From NCBI GenBank assembly GCA_030062745.1, contig CP099854.1, forward strand, positions 9,636,014 to 9,700,013: DNA of 64,000 bases, given 5' to 3'. This DNA comes from Capitulum mitella (Eukaryota; Arthropoda; Thecostraca; Pollicipedomorpha; Pollicipedidae). Under the pieces are notes generated by a model. That model was not told where the DNA came from. It was given only the letters and a program-made list of their open reading frames with translations, and did no database searches. Positions 9,881 to 22,645 of the stretch are shown piece by piece. The position numbers were made by a program, and so were the translations under genes. How positions within the stretch are numbered: the stretch's first letter is position 1; every line of letters starts with the position of its first letter.

Positions 9881-10673
9881 AGGCGGAAGGACATGGTTGG
9901 TGTCACGTCCTCGGCCGCGCAGGAGGGACAGGATATGTCTGACGAGTACAGTACACCCGTCGAAATACCCAAACAGTAACGAGCACTACTTTCAGTGGCA
10001 ACATCAACGAACGTTACCTTTGGCCGAAGTGAAAAACAAAAGACCTATGCGGCTAACTATTGATTTTGATCTCTTGAGTCTACCGGCAAAACCAAAAGAA
10101 CCATCGACCCCGGAGGGCGGAAAACGAACTGATTAATACCCACCACATCAGTGCAGCGCAAGGTGATCGATGCGGAGAAATCATGAGCTGACTTCACTCC
10201 TACTCTAAGTTTACAACGTTCGTGCAGGTTATACATACCATGGGCCTTGAGTCGGTCTCTGCTTTGGGCACTGAGTGCTAACCGCACTTGTAGGCCAAGC
10301 CCGTGCGATAATGCCGTGCTGTGTGAATCAAGGCAGCCCTGTTTGTGGGTGACGCAAACGCAGCGTTACCGTACTACGTGACGAAGAGTGAGCCTCTCTG
10401 CGGGGCATGCACTCACTGCCGGCGTACGATGTGACGGACGGATGATCGCGTTACCTGAGTTGAGTAGCACGCTAGATCACTGTCACCGTGAAATGTATAG
10501 GGTCACGTGACACTGCATTATTTCAGCCCGAACGTGCTGCGTCGGTGGCGCTGGTACCATCGCTCTTGCTAACGTGAGCCTATTACTGGACCTTGACCGC
10601 ACTACATAAGTGACCCTGAATACAGAAGACTTAACCCCAAGCGTCGCGCCAGACGGAGCTGGAGAGCTGATAC
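9881..10673. other. Unassigned intergenic stretch
   Basis: No gene, repeat or RNA gene is recognised. Confidence 0.4.
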
Positions 10674-11132
<459 letters not shown>

Positions 11133-11784
11133 GCTGACATACTCGTCGATCTTCTCAACATCTTAACTGTCGAACACCTTAATGAGAATGGAACATCCGG
11201 AAGTCGCCTCGCACATAATCGTTGTGGTAGTGTTATGTAAGTGTGGAGAACTTTGTTTGATTGCCAGAGACATAAGGTTATGAAAGATGAGAACCGGGGA
11301 ACGTATACATGGGATATAAAATTAAGAACATAGTGGAAAAAACGAAGGCATACAGCATTGACTACTCGTCAACATTGTGCTTGTACCCATCGTCCAGTAC
11401 CGAAACCAGCACCCTCCGACCGGCCGACCACATACATGACGCACTGCGCCCAGGGTCGAATGGGAGATCAGTGCGCGAAGTCCAAAAACGGGATATAACG
11501 CCCGGCAAAAGCCGGATGGACGAACCGAACGCTGTCAGAATTTACCGATCCTGGGAGCCGGGCTTTCGCCACCGTGCCCCCTCCGGCTTCGTCGTTCGAT
11601 CAACGCATCTCGTCAACGGAAGTAGAGGTGTGGTACGGGGGGTGGCATATAACCCAGCAGATGGCACGCCCTTAAGCCCAAATCATCCTGTGAGGGAGGA
11701 GGGGGCGACACTTTTCTTGCCAACTACTCTTTTCCAAAAAAACGGTCTCTTCCGATGTCGCGTATCCTTGCCATGATTCCGGGT
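11133..11784. other. Unassigned stretch between MITEs
   Basis: The ORF at 11309-11776 runs up to the edge of the next MITE and has no recognisable domain. I do not consider it a gene. Confidence 0.35.
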
Positions 11785-12198
11785 CAGTGTTGGAAGCCTG
11801 GTTTTTCTTCCTGGCGTCGGAGTATAAAATGCCATGCGTTTATGTGAGAAATATGGATTAACTAGGTGCTTTGCAAACTTATGTGGCCATCAGGGGCGGA
11901 TCCGGTGGCTTCGTTTTGGGGGGCAAACCAGTTTCCTGGGTCTAAATGGTACGTCAGCAGAGTCGTTGACCGGGGGGTGGAACGCGGCTGGCCGTAAGTT
12001 CGGTGTGCTTCAGCAGCTGAGTATGGATGGTAAGCCATCAACCGGAGGGGGACGCTGGGCAGCTTCAAACTCTTATTGCGTAGAAATACCCATGTGTTTT
12101 TGGGGAGCAAATGACCATTTTGGAGTGCAAAATTTTTCTTGGAGTATAAATTTTGTGGTGCTCCTTGACACCAGAAGTCGACAGTATTTCCAGCAATG
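11785..12198. mobile_element. hAT-like MITE copy 2 with 8-bp target-site duplication
   Basis: The 414-bp element begins CAGTGTTGGAAGCCTGG and ends with the inverted TTTCCAGCAATG. It is flanked by TTCCGGGT (11777-11784) and CTCCGGGT (12199-12206), an 8-bp duplication with one mismatch, the length expected for hAT transposition. It shares about 400 bp, in direct orientation, with 13310-13708. No transposase frame is present. Confidence 0.75.
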
Positions 12199-12374
12199 CT
12201 CCGGGTCCATTCAGATCTCATCTTGTCTTGCTGAATAGCCGCACTCAGGAAAACACCTCGTTTACGAGGTGTCCAACAACGCAGTGATCAAGGCAATGAG
12301 GTTAACATCTAACAGCAATGTAACGAAACAAACACTAGTTCATATGGCACATTAGCCATGATTCATGCACTACT
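12199..12374. other. Unassigned stretch
   Basis: Apart from the target-site copy at 12199-12206 and an inverted AACACCTCG/CGAGGTGT pair at about 12252-12270, nothing is recognised. Confidence 0.3.
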
Positions 12375-12540
12375 GGTTGGTTGGTTTGGGTCAGGATGCA
12401 CAGCCACTTGGGCTCAAGCGTCCGGTGTCCAATCCACATCTCATGTGTCACCAATGGAGAGCAAGCAGCGTCGAGATCTGAACCCACCACCTTGCGACTA
12501 TGAGTTCGAATCCCTATCCACTAAGCTAACGAGGACAACG
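12375..12540 (-). mobile_element. tRNA-derived SINE
   Basis: On the minus strand, an A-box-like TTAGCTTAGTGGA (12529-12518) is followed at about tRNA spacing by a B-box-like GGGTTCAGATC (12485-12475). The body then runs to a tail with the AACCAACCAACC-type motif near 12375-12395. The B box is imperfect and no closed tRNA cloverleaf is evident, so it is a SINE rather than a tRNA gene. Confidence 0.55.
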
Positions 12541-13309
12541 TAGCCACAGTACCCTCTATTTTTTTTCTTTTCTTTCTGCTGAACATTTCTGTCGTTTCTG
12601 CTGACCTTTGCTGTTTATTTCTGCTGAACCTCAGTCGAAGTGTTTTGGCTGCTGCCTTGGCCTTCAGCCGCTGTTTTGGTCGTCATGACCATACAGTACT
12701 CTCGTGACGAGAAGCCAAACACGTTCTCGAGTCGCATCACGTTCATGCCGCCCAGCAGAAGTCACAGCCTGAAAATGCCAGAAGTTAGAGGAGTGGTTCA
12801 AAACCTACATCAGCATACTTCCCAAGATATATCATAGTCCTACACTGCTGATGCATGCATTCCCCAACAGTACAGCAAATAGCCATTGTCTGTCCATACT
12901 TCTGGAATATGCCTTTCAACGAACTGACGTGCAACATTACTCTCTGGGGTCAATGAGTACCCACAGCAAATGCAAATGGAGGCTGACGGTCACCCTATCC
13001 CATCTCACTCCTATTGGCTGCGCCAAAAAATATGCAAATGGTTGAATAAAACCCTAAGAAGCTGAGCTCAAACCGGTTGTTCTTTTCCATTCGTCTCCAA
13101 TATTTCCACCATTCTACCCACTCATAAGATAAAATGAACATACGTCCTTGGGGCACAAAGTCCATGACAGCACAAAATTTATCATAATGCTTACACAGGG
13201 ACTGTGGCGTCGCTAGGAAGGGAGGGGCAGTGGGGCAGTGCTCCCCCCCAAACATCCGAGGTGACCCCTAAAGATCAAGATCGGGAACCTTTTTTGAGGG
13301 GGTTGGGGG
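12541..13309. other. Unassigned stretch
   Basis: No gene is recognised. A terminus-like TGTGGCGTCGCTAGGAAG followed by G/C runs (13201-13250) suggests the edge of another transposon relic that hosts the next MITE. A similar CCCCTAAAGAT motif lies on both sides of it (13264 and 13743). Confidence 0.35.
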
Positions 13310-13708
13310 CAGTATTGGAAGCCTGGTTTTTCTTCCTGGTGTGGAGTACAAATTCTCCTTTGGAGTATAAAAAGTCATGCGTTTATGTGAGAAAGATGGA
13401 CTTACTGGGTGTTTTGCAAACATATGTGGCCAGCACGGGCAGATCCAGTGGCTCCGTTGGGGGGTGGCAAACCGGTTCCCTGGGTCCGCATGGTTGGTCA
13501 GCTGAGTCGTTGACCGAGGGAGGGGGCGAAAGGTGGCTGGCTGTGGGTTCGGAATGTACTTCAGCGACCAAGTATGAATGGTAAATCATCAATACGCACG
13601 TTTGTTTTGGGGGGGGACAAATGACCATTGTGGAGTACAGAATTTTTCTTGTAGTATAAATTTCTTGGTGCTCCTTGACACCAGAAAACAGCAGTTTTTC
13701 CAACACTG
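13310..13708. mobile_element. hAT-like MITE copy 3
   Basis: The 399-bp element begins CAGTATTGGAAGCCTGG and ends TTTTTCCAACACTG, an inverted pair. The interior matches copy 2 throughout (for example TTATGTGAGAAAKATGGA and TGGTGCTCCTTGACACCAG). The flanking octamers do not match, so its target-site duplication has decayed or the copy is nested. Confidence 0.7.
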
Positions 13709-15028
13709 GTGCACTGTATCACAGTGCTCAAAACTACAAAGTCCCCCTAAAGATACATCACAACTCTACAAACCGTAACAGTGCTGCTGGCCACACATTT
13801 GGCTTGAACATGTCATGTACGTTCTGCCCCAAATGGGGCTCCTTGCTGCGAGATTCCCACAACTATCTTAATGCCCTCTTACATGATTTCGCCAACCAAG
13901 GATTTATGGATGTCTGCTGTAAATATTGGGGACCAATACATCAAATAGTGTGAAATACATTAGGCATAACAAATTTTCCTTGGCTACACATACCAAACAT
14001 GAGAAATGCCCTCTACACAGCTTAATTTATACTGGATAAATCACCAAAGTCTAAAACGTCAAAAAATTAACTGGGGGTTCAACATGACACAAACCCTCAG
14101 GAAATAACCACGGGTAAATGCCGTTTTAGGTGCCTATTTATACAGACGTGCCTACACGGCGCTGCTGATCATGTGGTTTCTACCGCACCACTGGGAAAAA
14201 AACAACGGAAATTTTTAACACCATTGCCAGCTCATATTCACAAAGTTTGCCTCACCTTATCCATAGCCGCGATTTTCCCCATGCCACCAGTATTCGAGAG
14301 CTTTGGACTACCATAACATGTGCCCCTCATCTGCGGACTTAGACATGGCGGCAAGAACGCGCGCCGCACATTCAAAACACATTCAGAAACACAAATGAAA
14401 ATATTGCAAAGATGTTGTCGATAAATAAAATTTTACCCGTATTTGCTTGGCGATATTTCCATGTTACTTGCAGGATTGTGGAAATAAGGAAAATAAAGGT
14501 CATGTAGGCACGGATTAGTAAAGGGAGCGTGGCCTGTGACCTTGAATTTTCAATACTAATAACTGGGAAATTTTGGGATGTCCCTTTTAAAAAGTACTAT
14601 TTTTATCATAAGGGTAATTAATTTGACAAATAATGTAAGTTTCGATGATGCCATAAGGGTCCGCCCAAATTTTGTGATATTGTTTCATGAAGTTTGTACG
14701 CTTGTAACACAAAAATTGTACAATGTCCCTCTTGGTGTGTGTTATTTTTCAAGTAAGTGTAAATTATCTGTCATTTTTAAGACAAAATTGTGGATATTGT
14801 AGGGCATATTTTGGTCCACATTTTGATTTTGGTGACGACATTCCATCAACATTTCACGACTAAAACCGAGGTAAACCTAAATGTCCCTTTTACAAAGCAT
14901 TATTTTCAGACTCAGGAATCAAGCTCCTATCACTGTTTCCCTTTTATAAAGCTTTGGTAGGGTCCGCCTTTTGGGACCGAACTGAATATGAATTGAAAGT
15001 GAATCTGTCGCCAACTTCATGAACGTGC
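13709..15028. other. AT-rich stretch with a weak direct repeat
   Basis: Two segments starting ATGTCCCTTTTA (14578 and 14881) resemble each other for about 120 bp, each including a GGGTCCGCC motif and a TTCATGAA motif. No gene is recognised. Confidence 0.4.
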
Positions 15029-16266
15029 TTAACCCTATTCCCGGCAGGGGGGGGCTGAATCCGCCCCCCTCGGGTTTTTTGCTTGCCAGTTCCAGGCTTT
15101 TTAACACAGCTTCACGAAACTTGACGACTTTTCCTAGCTATTCTTTCTACGTGCCGTGACAAAATTTTGAAATTCTATTTTGCTCAGGGGCGGAGTCAGG
15201 CAACTTTTTTGGTAGGCACCTCAGGCCATTTTGGCCATGTTGAGGGGGAAAGGAAAATGCCTGCCAAAAAGAGCCTTTTTAAGATAGAACTTAAAACTTT
15301 ATATGGATGTATAGCTAAATAGTTGGGCAATGTGCAGATATAATTCTGTTCATTTGAGGTCACTTTACAAGGTTAGGTCAAAGTCAAAAGTAAAAATATG
15401 TTTTTTTGAATAAATTCGGCGCTGTTTTCTCAAATGCCAAACCCGTTTGGCATTTGAATATTTATATTCAATGTCATGGATATGTCACGTATAATGGTGC
15501 CCTCTACTTGTGTATCAAGTTTCAGCTTGATATCAGGTCGGGTCACGGAGCTATGACCTAAAATGCCAGTGCACGTACCCTATATCGCAATAGCCATAAA
15601 ATGAAATTTTTGAAATAGAGTGAATTCAAATTATTGAAAACGTTTACAGATAATACTGAACGCACACGACATCATCCCAAGTGACCCCAAGGTCACCGAA
15701 GGTCATTTAAGGTCAAAGGTCACAAGTTAATCTGAAGAACGTGTGACCATGACAGTTCCCCCTTTTTCATGTCCCTGGCACCGCCTATGCTAACATTATA
15801 GAGATATTGTAATGCGTTTGTACTTCTTTAGCATAACATGACTAGCAGAAGCCAAAAAAGTGTTTTTGCCTTTTTGTTCATTCAGTTGTTAGAAAACTAA
15901 TCCTCCTATTTTTAAAACCCTGTGAACGCCCATGGAATTTCTTGGAATTTCAGATGTGTGTACCCATGGTAAAAGCCCTATCCATAATCTCTCGATTCAT
16001 GCCAGTTTCATCGAAATCGGTCCATAAACAACTGAGTTATAAGAAATCTAAAAATACCCCTAATTTTGACATTTTTGCCCCCTGTATCCATACTTTCCAC
16101 AATTTTCCAAATTTCTTGTGATAAAAATGTAGCTCTCGTCATGGCAAATCTATTACCGTTTGTTGTCATAAAATCGGACGAGTAGTTCTCGAGATCTCAG
16201 GTGGGCGGAATCCGCCCCCCTGCCGGGAATCGACCATACCGTCTAGCTCTCCGGGAATAGGGTTAA
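15029..16266 (+). mobile_element. piggyBac-like non-autonomous element, copy B (intact)
   Basis: A 1,230-bp element (15033-16262) lies between two TTAA tetranucleotides (15029-15032 and 16263-16266). Its ends are CCCTATTCCCGG and CCGGGAATAGGG, perfect 12-bp inverted repeats, with sub-terminal GCGGATTC/GAATCCGC and C-runs. A TTAA target and CCC-starting ends are hallmarks of the piggyBac superfamily. No transposase ORF is present. It runs opposite to copies A and C. Confidence 0.85.
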
Positions 16267-17400
16267 CCGTACCTTTGTCTCTCGACAATCGGATCAGAGC
16301 GCCTGCAAAGACGGCGTCATAGCCTTGGATGGCGTGTGCAGTATTTATAAAGGAAATGTTCCTCTTTTCTGAAAAACAGGAAAATATTCGAAGGTAAAAC
16401 TTCCACGCAATTTTTTTGATTATTCAAGAAATCTAAAAACTGACCTTTACTAAGTTCCGACAAATTTATAAAGAGTGGAATGTGCCTCCGTACCCTACCC
16501 TGCACACGCCACTGCTCAACGCTACTGCACCAGCAGCAGCGTCGGCTATGTTGATTATCTTCCCTGTCTTTCCTTCGGCCGGGAGGTAGGTTTTGGTCAT
16601 CTGTTATCGTCATAGATGAGGCATATTGTTGTGGTTGATTTGCCATGGATAATATCTGAGGCTAGGAATGTTTCTTTTACAAATTACAGTCGTGCTCATT
16701 TGTTCTGTAGTTCTTTGTAAATCTGTGCATCATAAGTGTCTCTGTGGGCGCCGAATGACCTAGTAGTCGGTGCGCCCCTAAGCCCCAATGACCAACCATA
16801 AGCGTCTTTGTGCCGGCGAGAGCTTAGTGGAGGAATAATATCAGTTTGCATGTTATTTCGTCGTGTGATGGAAATATAAATTTCATTTATTCATATCATT
16901 TATTAGTATCATATACCAATCACAAGGAAAGAACTAAAACCATCAAAAACCTGGTAGACTGTCCTCAGACATCCCGTCGGACATTTTATCCCCGTGCCGG
17001 CCAGTGCCATGTTATGTAAGGATGATGTCACGGCCCGTTGGCTTAAACACGGTCGTTGGACCGGATGGCCATACCTGGTATTTGAGGCCTTGGGTGCAGA
17101 CGACGGTTGGAAGCCACGGGCTCAGGAATAGACCAGCGCCTGATATTGAACTTAGCTCGCCACACCGCACCAGGAAATTGTGATAGAACATCGGTTCATG
17201 AAAGCCGTGACACTATCAAATAGCTTTCCATATCGTACTGTGAGGCAGTAACTGGAAATAAACGGCCGACTGCATCATCTTTCGACCCTCTTATAATCTT
17301 CGTAAACTTTCTTCGAAAGTTTTGCTCTACCTCATGCCATTCTACCGACAATTCATAGGTCTATCACATATATTATGAAGGGTTTGATTTTGAAAATTCA
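16267..17400. other. Mostly unassigned; one SINE-tail module
   Basis: Bases 16748-16796 carry a module starting GGGCGCC and containing GTCGGTGCGCCCCTAAGCC, repeated at 48050-48098. Bases 17334-17378 share CCATTCTACCGACAATT with 20180-20222. Otherwise nothing is recognised. Confidence 0.45.
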
Positions 17401-17668
17401 TGAGTGTGTGACTGTGATGTGATCCCACCGCAAACAGTCCGTACAAACAGTCCCACCACAAACAGTCCTAGCGCAGGCCCGCCGAGCGTCCCGAGCTTCC
17501 TGAGCTCCTGCTCGCGAGCTTCCGGAGCCCGCTGAACCTCGAGGCCGCGGCAGTCCGCAGCTGCCTCGGTGCTCGTGCCTGCCCGATCCGCACACACCCG
17601 ATCCGGGTCTGGAGGCGGGTGCCGCGAACCCACGGCTTCCTGCGGTCCACGCAGGAGCCGTGGTAGAT
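17400..17668 (-). pseudogene. 5'-truncated relic of the secreted cysteine-rich gene
   Basis: On the minus strand the sequence matches the last third of the gene at 5680-6072 (the CVDRRKPWVR segment onward), then its 3' flank and about two units of the 28-bp minisatellite. Similarity begins abruptly near 17668. The signal peptide and the first dozen cysteines are absent from the sequence upstream. The stop triplet TGA of the intact gene is CGA here, so the frame runs on into the former 3' flank. I infer a non-functional duplicate; use as a downstream exon of something else cannot be excluded. Confidence 0.7.
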
Positions 17669-18508
17669 GACTAACTGGATGACGAGGCGCAGCCAACTGG
17701 GATCCGCTCTGGATGGCACGTTGTTTCCAAGTGCGTGGAAAATGAAAATCCTTTGCGAAACCTTCGGACAGTCTCAAGTTGCAGAACGCGCGTTTGCTCT
17801 CTAACGAGCTCTCAACGTTCCAACTTTGCAACGAATACGGGAAATCATTCATGTTAGAGGGCACGAACTTTTCCGGTAGCAGACTTTCATTTACCTCTCG
17901 CATGTCCTGAACAATGCGGAATTTGGTGCACTTTCCATGTGGAACCAGTATGACCAGAGAATCCAGTCACAAGATTCACCCACAGCAATAACGCCAGTGG
18001 CCTGTAACGCGTCCACTTAATGCCGCGACGTCTTCTCTTTGGCCCACGACACCAGATATGGTTTTGAAAACCGGAGTTTCGCTCCTGGCTTCGAGCTCCA
18101 AATATACTTGCCCTCCCCCTCCCCAGCGTAATTTTCGAAATACCCCAGTCAGTGCCGGGTTAAAAGGAGCTTGGACCAGGGGCAAATCCAGGATTTCATC
18201 AAGGTAAGGGGGGAGCGAGTGTTCCTCTCCCGGCCAGCCTCCGCCCCATTTTTGCTCTTCATATGAAAAATTTCGATCCTCGCGGTCCCGGGGAGACGTA
18301 CTGGATGCAATGCTGCGATTTTTACCATATAAAATAGCCGAAAAACATGAAAAACGTGGATACACGCGGGTCCAGAGAGAAATAATGAATACAGCTTTGT
18401 GTTTTCCACCATACAAAGCAGCCGACAACCATTTTTTGATTGACATTTTTTATTGATATCATTGACAATTCGATCACGTCGCCCTTTTGAGAAAACTTTG
18501 CGTTTTGT
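17669..18508. other. Unassigned stretch with a transposon-end-like motif
   Basis: A hAT-end-like CAGGGGCAAATCCAGGA occurs near 18177 without a visible partner. No gene is recognised. Confidence 0.35.
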
Positions 18509-20064
18509 TCCCGTACAAAGTATTCGAAATAAAAAACGGCGCGCTTTTACGCGGATGCGTCTTTTCCTTTTTTAAATGGTTCGCCAGTGTCTGATCCAGT
18601 GAAGTCAGCAGTGAAAACGAAAATGAGGTCAGCGACGATAACATATTTTGACGAGACCACGTTTCAAGGTCATATAGCATCCAGGGATTACGAATGTGAG
18701 GCCCGTTTTCACCTAGGGTCAAAGGGTCAAAGGTCAAGGTCGAATGAAGCATCTTAAATACATGTACTTAGGTAAAACTTACGTACCTTATTACGAGTAA
18801 CTGGTGCGAACTCACTTAGTCATGCGCAGCAATAGATAAAGCACATGAAAGTCTGGGTGACTCATCCGCCGAAACTGACCTCAAGGTAAAAGGTCAAGAG
18901 GTGTTGAAAATTTACTTAACTTTTTGCCAGCAGGTGGTACCACCTGCCACCGCGGAATGGACACCAGTAGATACAACAACTAAAAATTTATGTGGATCGT
19001 GTGACGAAACTGACCTAGAGGTCACAGGTCAAGGTAAAACAACAGTGTTGAAAGTTCACATACCTTTTTGCGAGCATGGGGTGCCACCTACCACTCGTGA
19101 GGGACACCAATAGATACAGCGCATTAAAATGTAGGTTGGTCGTCCGTCGATATTAACCTCAAGTTAAAAGGTCAATGCCGAAACGAGTGTTGAAAATTCA
19201 CGCACCTTTTTACCAGCAGGGGATGCCACCTACCACATGATGAACACCAATAGAACAACACATGAAAATCTAGATGGGTCATCCGTCCAAATTGACCTCA
19301 AGATAAAAAGTCAAGGTGACAACAAGAGTTGAAAAATTAAGTATCTTTTTACGAGTAGGTGGCGCCTCCTAGCACTAGGTTTTGAAGTTTCGGCGTTGGC
19401 CTAGTTTTTTATCCTTACCGTTGACCTTGAGGTCAATTTCGGCGCATGACCCAGCTACATATTTAGGTGTTGAATGTATTGGTGATTTTCACTTAATGAT
19501 AAGTGGATCCACCTACTCTTAAAAAGGCACGTAAATTTTCAGCTCTCGTTTTGGCCATGACCTTTGAACTTAAGGTCAATTTCGGACGATGACCCACCTA
19601 GATTTTTAAGTGTTTTACCTATAAATGAGAACCACTCAGTGGTAGGTAAAGCGACTTACTCTTAACGAGGTACGTAAATTTCCAACTTACGTTTTCACCT
19701 CGACATTTCATCTTAAGGTCAACTTTGGCAACTGACCTCCTTGTTTTTTTATGTGTTGTATTTATTGGTGTTCATCACGTCTAGGTAGGTTGCACCATTT
19801 GCTGGCAAAAAGTTACGTTTTGCCAGTGGATGGTAAAACCTACACTTGTTTTGACCTTGACCCTTCACCTTGAGGTCAGTTTCGGTGCATGACACACCTA
19901 AATTTCAATGTGTTGTATCTATTGATGTTCATCATGTGGTGGTAGGTGGTACCCCCTTCTGGTAAAAAGGTACGTAGGTTTTTAGCGTCCTTTTTGACCT
20001 TGACCTTTGAGCTTGAGGACAATTTCGGCGGATGATCCACCTAGACTTGCATGTATTTTATCTA
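18509..20064. repeat. Large palindromic repeat element P, copy 1 (right arm truncated)
   Basis: A 230-bp end segment (18509-18760) leads into about four units of 132-146 bp in one orientation (18760-19350). A short centre (about 19350-19410) follows, then about five units in the opposite orientation to 20064. Each unit contains AGGTCA half-sites (GACCTNAAGGTNAAAGGTCA type), a TACGTACCTTTTTACGAGTAG-like block and a GGTGCCACC core. The terminal segment is missing on the right. The same architecture occurs at 25827-28850. No coding capacity is seen. Confidence 0.8.
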
Positions 20065-20487
20065 CTGGTGTGAACCACCAAATTTTGAAAAAGGGGAATG
20101 AGACTCAAAATTAGGATACTAATCGAGGCTTACTTATACGAGCCTCCCAGCCAACTTTCTGACCGATTTTCTTTTACCATACGCCATTCTACCGACAATT
20201 AGTTGGTCTATTACATATGTAAAGTGAGGTCGGTTTTCACAGGTCATAGGTGTGTTCATGCCACATAAAAAGGGCACGCGTTTTTGAGAAGTGATAATTC
20301 ATTCTACAACATATCTTGAGCCTAGCGAGTTTACATGTGTCCAAAAAACATTCCCATTTGTGTCACATGCCAGATTATTTACATATGACAAGCTTTTATT
20401 TACATATGACAAGTGGCTATTTCTACGGGAACATTTGTGAATAGGCTTGTGACATCCAGGGATGTAAGAAATCCTTGTCTTTTTTTA
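20065..20487. other. Unassigned stretch
   Basis: A tandem TTTACATATGACAAG motif occurs twice at 20378-20411. Nothing else is recognised before the Penelope-like fragment. Confidence 0.35.
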
Positions 20488-20667
20488 TTCGGACCAGGTT
20501 ATCAGAACGACGAGAAGGTGCTTCCTGATATTGTCCAGAGAAACTGCAAGGCGGTCAGTCCATCAGACCAGTTCCAGCTCGTCACCTACTACCGAAATAA
20601 ACTAATATCATATCTCGTGACGAAGAACCAAGCATCGCGTAATGCTGCTTTCAGTGCTACCGACTGA
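20488..20667 (+). mobile_element. Penelope-like retroelement fragment
   Basis: The frame open from 20413 to the TGA at 20667 encodes, from about 20488, a segment reading YQNDEKVLPDIVQRN then SPSDQFQLVTYYRNK and LVTKN. In pattern this resembles the linker between the reverse transcriptase and the GIY-YIG endonuclease of Penelope-like elements, where a P-x-D-x-x-x-LVxYYxNxxxxxLVxKN string is characteristic. The reverse transcriptase core and GIY-YIG domain are not visible nearby, so this is a short relic. The family call is from memory of the pattern, not a search. Confidence 0.5.
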
Positions 20668-20695
20668 AAGAAGCCCACTGTGTTTGTGTGTGTGC

Positions 20696-20698
<3 letters not shown>

Positions 20699-20764
<66 letters not shown>
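20699..20764 (+). repeat. (TA)n(TG)n compound microsatellite
   Basis: About 30 bp of TA repeats are followed directly by about 32 bp of TG repeats. Confidence 0.95.
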
Positions 20765-20766
<2 letters not shown>

Positions 20767-22401
20767 CCTGAAAACGTTGAAAAATCGAAGTATTGCCGTC
20801 GGTCAAAACAAAGTGGACAATATTCCTTGAAAGCTCACATTTAGGGGAGGTTAGGTGGTCGCGCCCTCGGGTCGGCCCCTTCCCCCAGATCATGTACAGA
20901 AACTGACACCACTGTATCTAACCAAAACATGCGCGTCATCGTTTTGCCATGTGCCATGGCATGGCATGCCATCGTGTTCCATCACGCACATCCTGCTTGT
21001 AGTTCAGTGCAAACTTGTTTGTTTATTTCACTGCGTTTTGCCGTTTTTGTCGTCCTTCAGTGTCAGTTTATCGACTGTAGCAAAACGCACGAGGCAGCTG
21101 TCCTGTGACGTCTGTTCAGAAAACGGAAGACTGCCAAAGGTATGCAGTTCTGCTCATGTATTTGAGACACTTTTTACAGCAACAGCAATCAGCTCAGAGC
21201 ATGCCAGTTTGCGATTTTGATCGGGAAAACAGTGGTGAAATAAACCAGCTTATTGATAACGCAATGATCCATGTAGCAGCACATCACTGACAACATTTGT
21301 CGTGGTCGGGTCACGCAAGACATAGATAAAACACATGGATTATGACCTACGACTTCCTGAGAAGAAAAGTGAGACAGCAGCAACGTAGTGGCGCCAAATT
21401 TTCGGTATCCTACGTACATAAACTGTGCACACTTTTATCGAATATTTTTTGATGATATCATTTAAGACCACGGTAACATAACGTAATAAAAGCGATTATG
21501 TTCATGACTTTTCGGGTTTGCATGATGTTTATCGATGAAGAAGGAACAGATTATGATAATGACCGAAAGAAAGATATGCGTATTGCTATATTACTGCAAC
21601 TTTGCACCCATGATCTCGCAAAATGAATCAGATTTACTTGCATGCATTTTTTTCAATGACGGTCATTACATGTCGTCAAACCAATTTTAACAGGTATTTG
21701 CAGAGTTCCTGCAGGAAAAACGGGCATGAACCATCTAACTGGAATTTTATGATGTATTTGGAATTTCATAGGTCATATTCTCATGCTTAAAACTCTTGAG
21801 CTCCGAGTGCCGTATAACGGAAGTTTATCTTTGCACCACCTTCCTCCTTAGGATGTTTATATGATAGGATGAATATCACAACTTCACGAAAAAACGACGC
21901 CCACACAGAAAGCGATCAAACGTCGACCTCTGGCGTGACCCGTGATCTTGAAGTTTACCTCAGCGTTCGCTAATGAGACAGGCTTGGGGTTACATTATGG
22001 ACAAGCAAGCGCTTTTTTTAATCAGTTCCATTGTCCATTGGTTGCGAAGGTACTGCGTGAGGGTATCTGACGCTCCACCCTATCAAGTGCACCCTATCAA
22101 GTGCAAGATGGCGAAATAAACTAACGACTACCGGGAAACGAGGACATCCATACAGGTTACAACACCCAAAGTGACATTTAGCATTGCCATCTATCCATGG
22201 GACCGTCGCCTCTTTCTTATAATTTACTCTCCCTTCTCGAACTCGCGCGGATTTCAAGCCTTCCGTTTTTCTTTAGTTTGCACCCTTTTCTTTTTGTGCT
22301 CCGACTTTGCTTAATTCAGCTGCCCATCTTCACTCTTCAGCAAAGCAACTTTCCCACCGTTACTGCGGTGTAGGCGTGGACTTCCGGCCACCACGTTATT
22401 C
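20765..22401. other. Unassigned intergenic stretch
   Basis: No convincing gene, repeat or RNA gene is recognised in this AT-rich stretch, which is the 3' side of the receptor gene. Confidence 0.4.
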
Positions 22402-22407
22402 TTTATT
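22402..22407 (-). terminator. Polyadenylation signal AATAAA for the receptor
   Basis: TTTATT on the plus strand reads AATAAA on the minus strand, about 240 bases past the receptor stop codon. Confidence 0.5.
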
Positions 22408-22645
22408 CCGCCTCCTCACAGCTCATTAGGCTCGGGTCCCTGCAGCTGTTGATGCCACTGGTCTCTGGGTGTGCTCCTCGTTACCCCACTAACCTCTGAA
22501 GGTGTTTCAGCACCCGATACGCCTGGGGCAGGCTCCCGGTGATGGTGGTGGAATGGTCAGATGATCTGTGACCATGCTGCCGCACGATCACCACGAAGAG
22601 CATCAAGAAGCTCCGCACCGCCTCCTGTTTCAGCCTTCTGGTCAG

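Noticed and set aside
12463-12540. tRNA gene on the minus strand
   Set aside because: A and B boxes are recognisable, but the B box is imperfect and no closed acceptor stem is evident; a SINE head fits better.
17334-20222. Short shared CCATTCTACCGACAATT segment at two sites
   Set aside because: Real similarity but only about 40 bp, too short to define an element.
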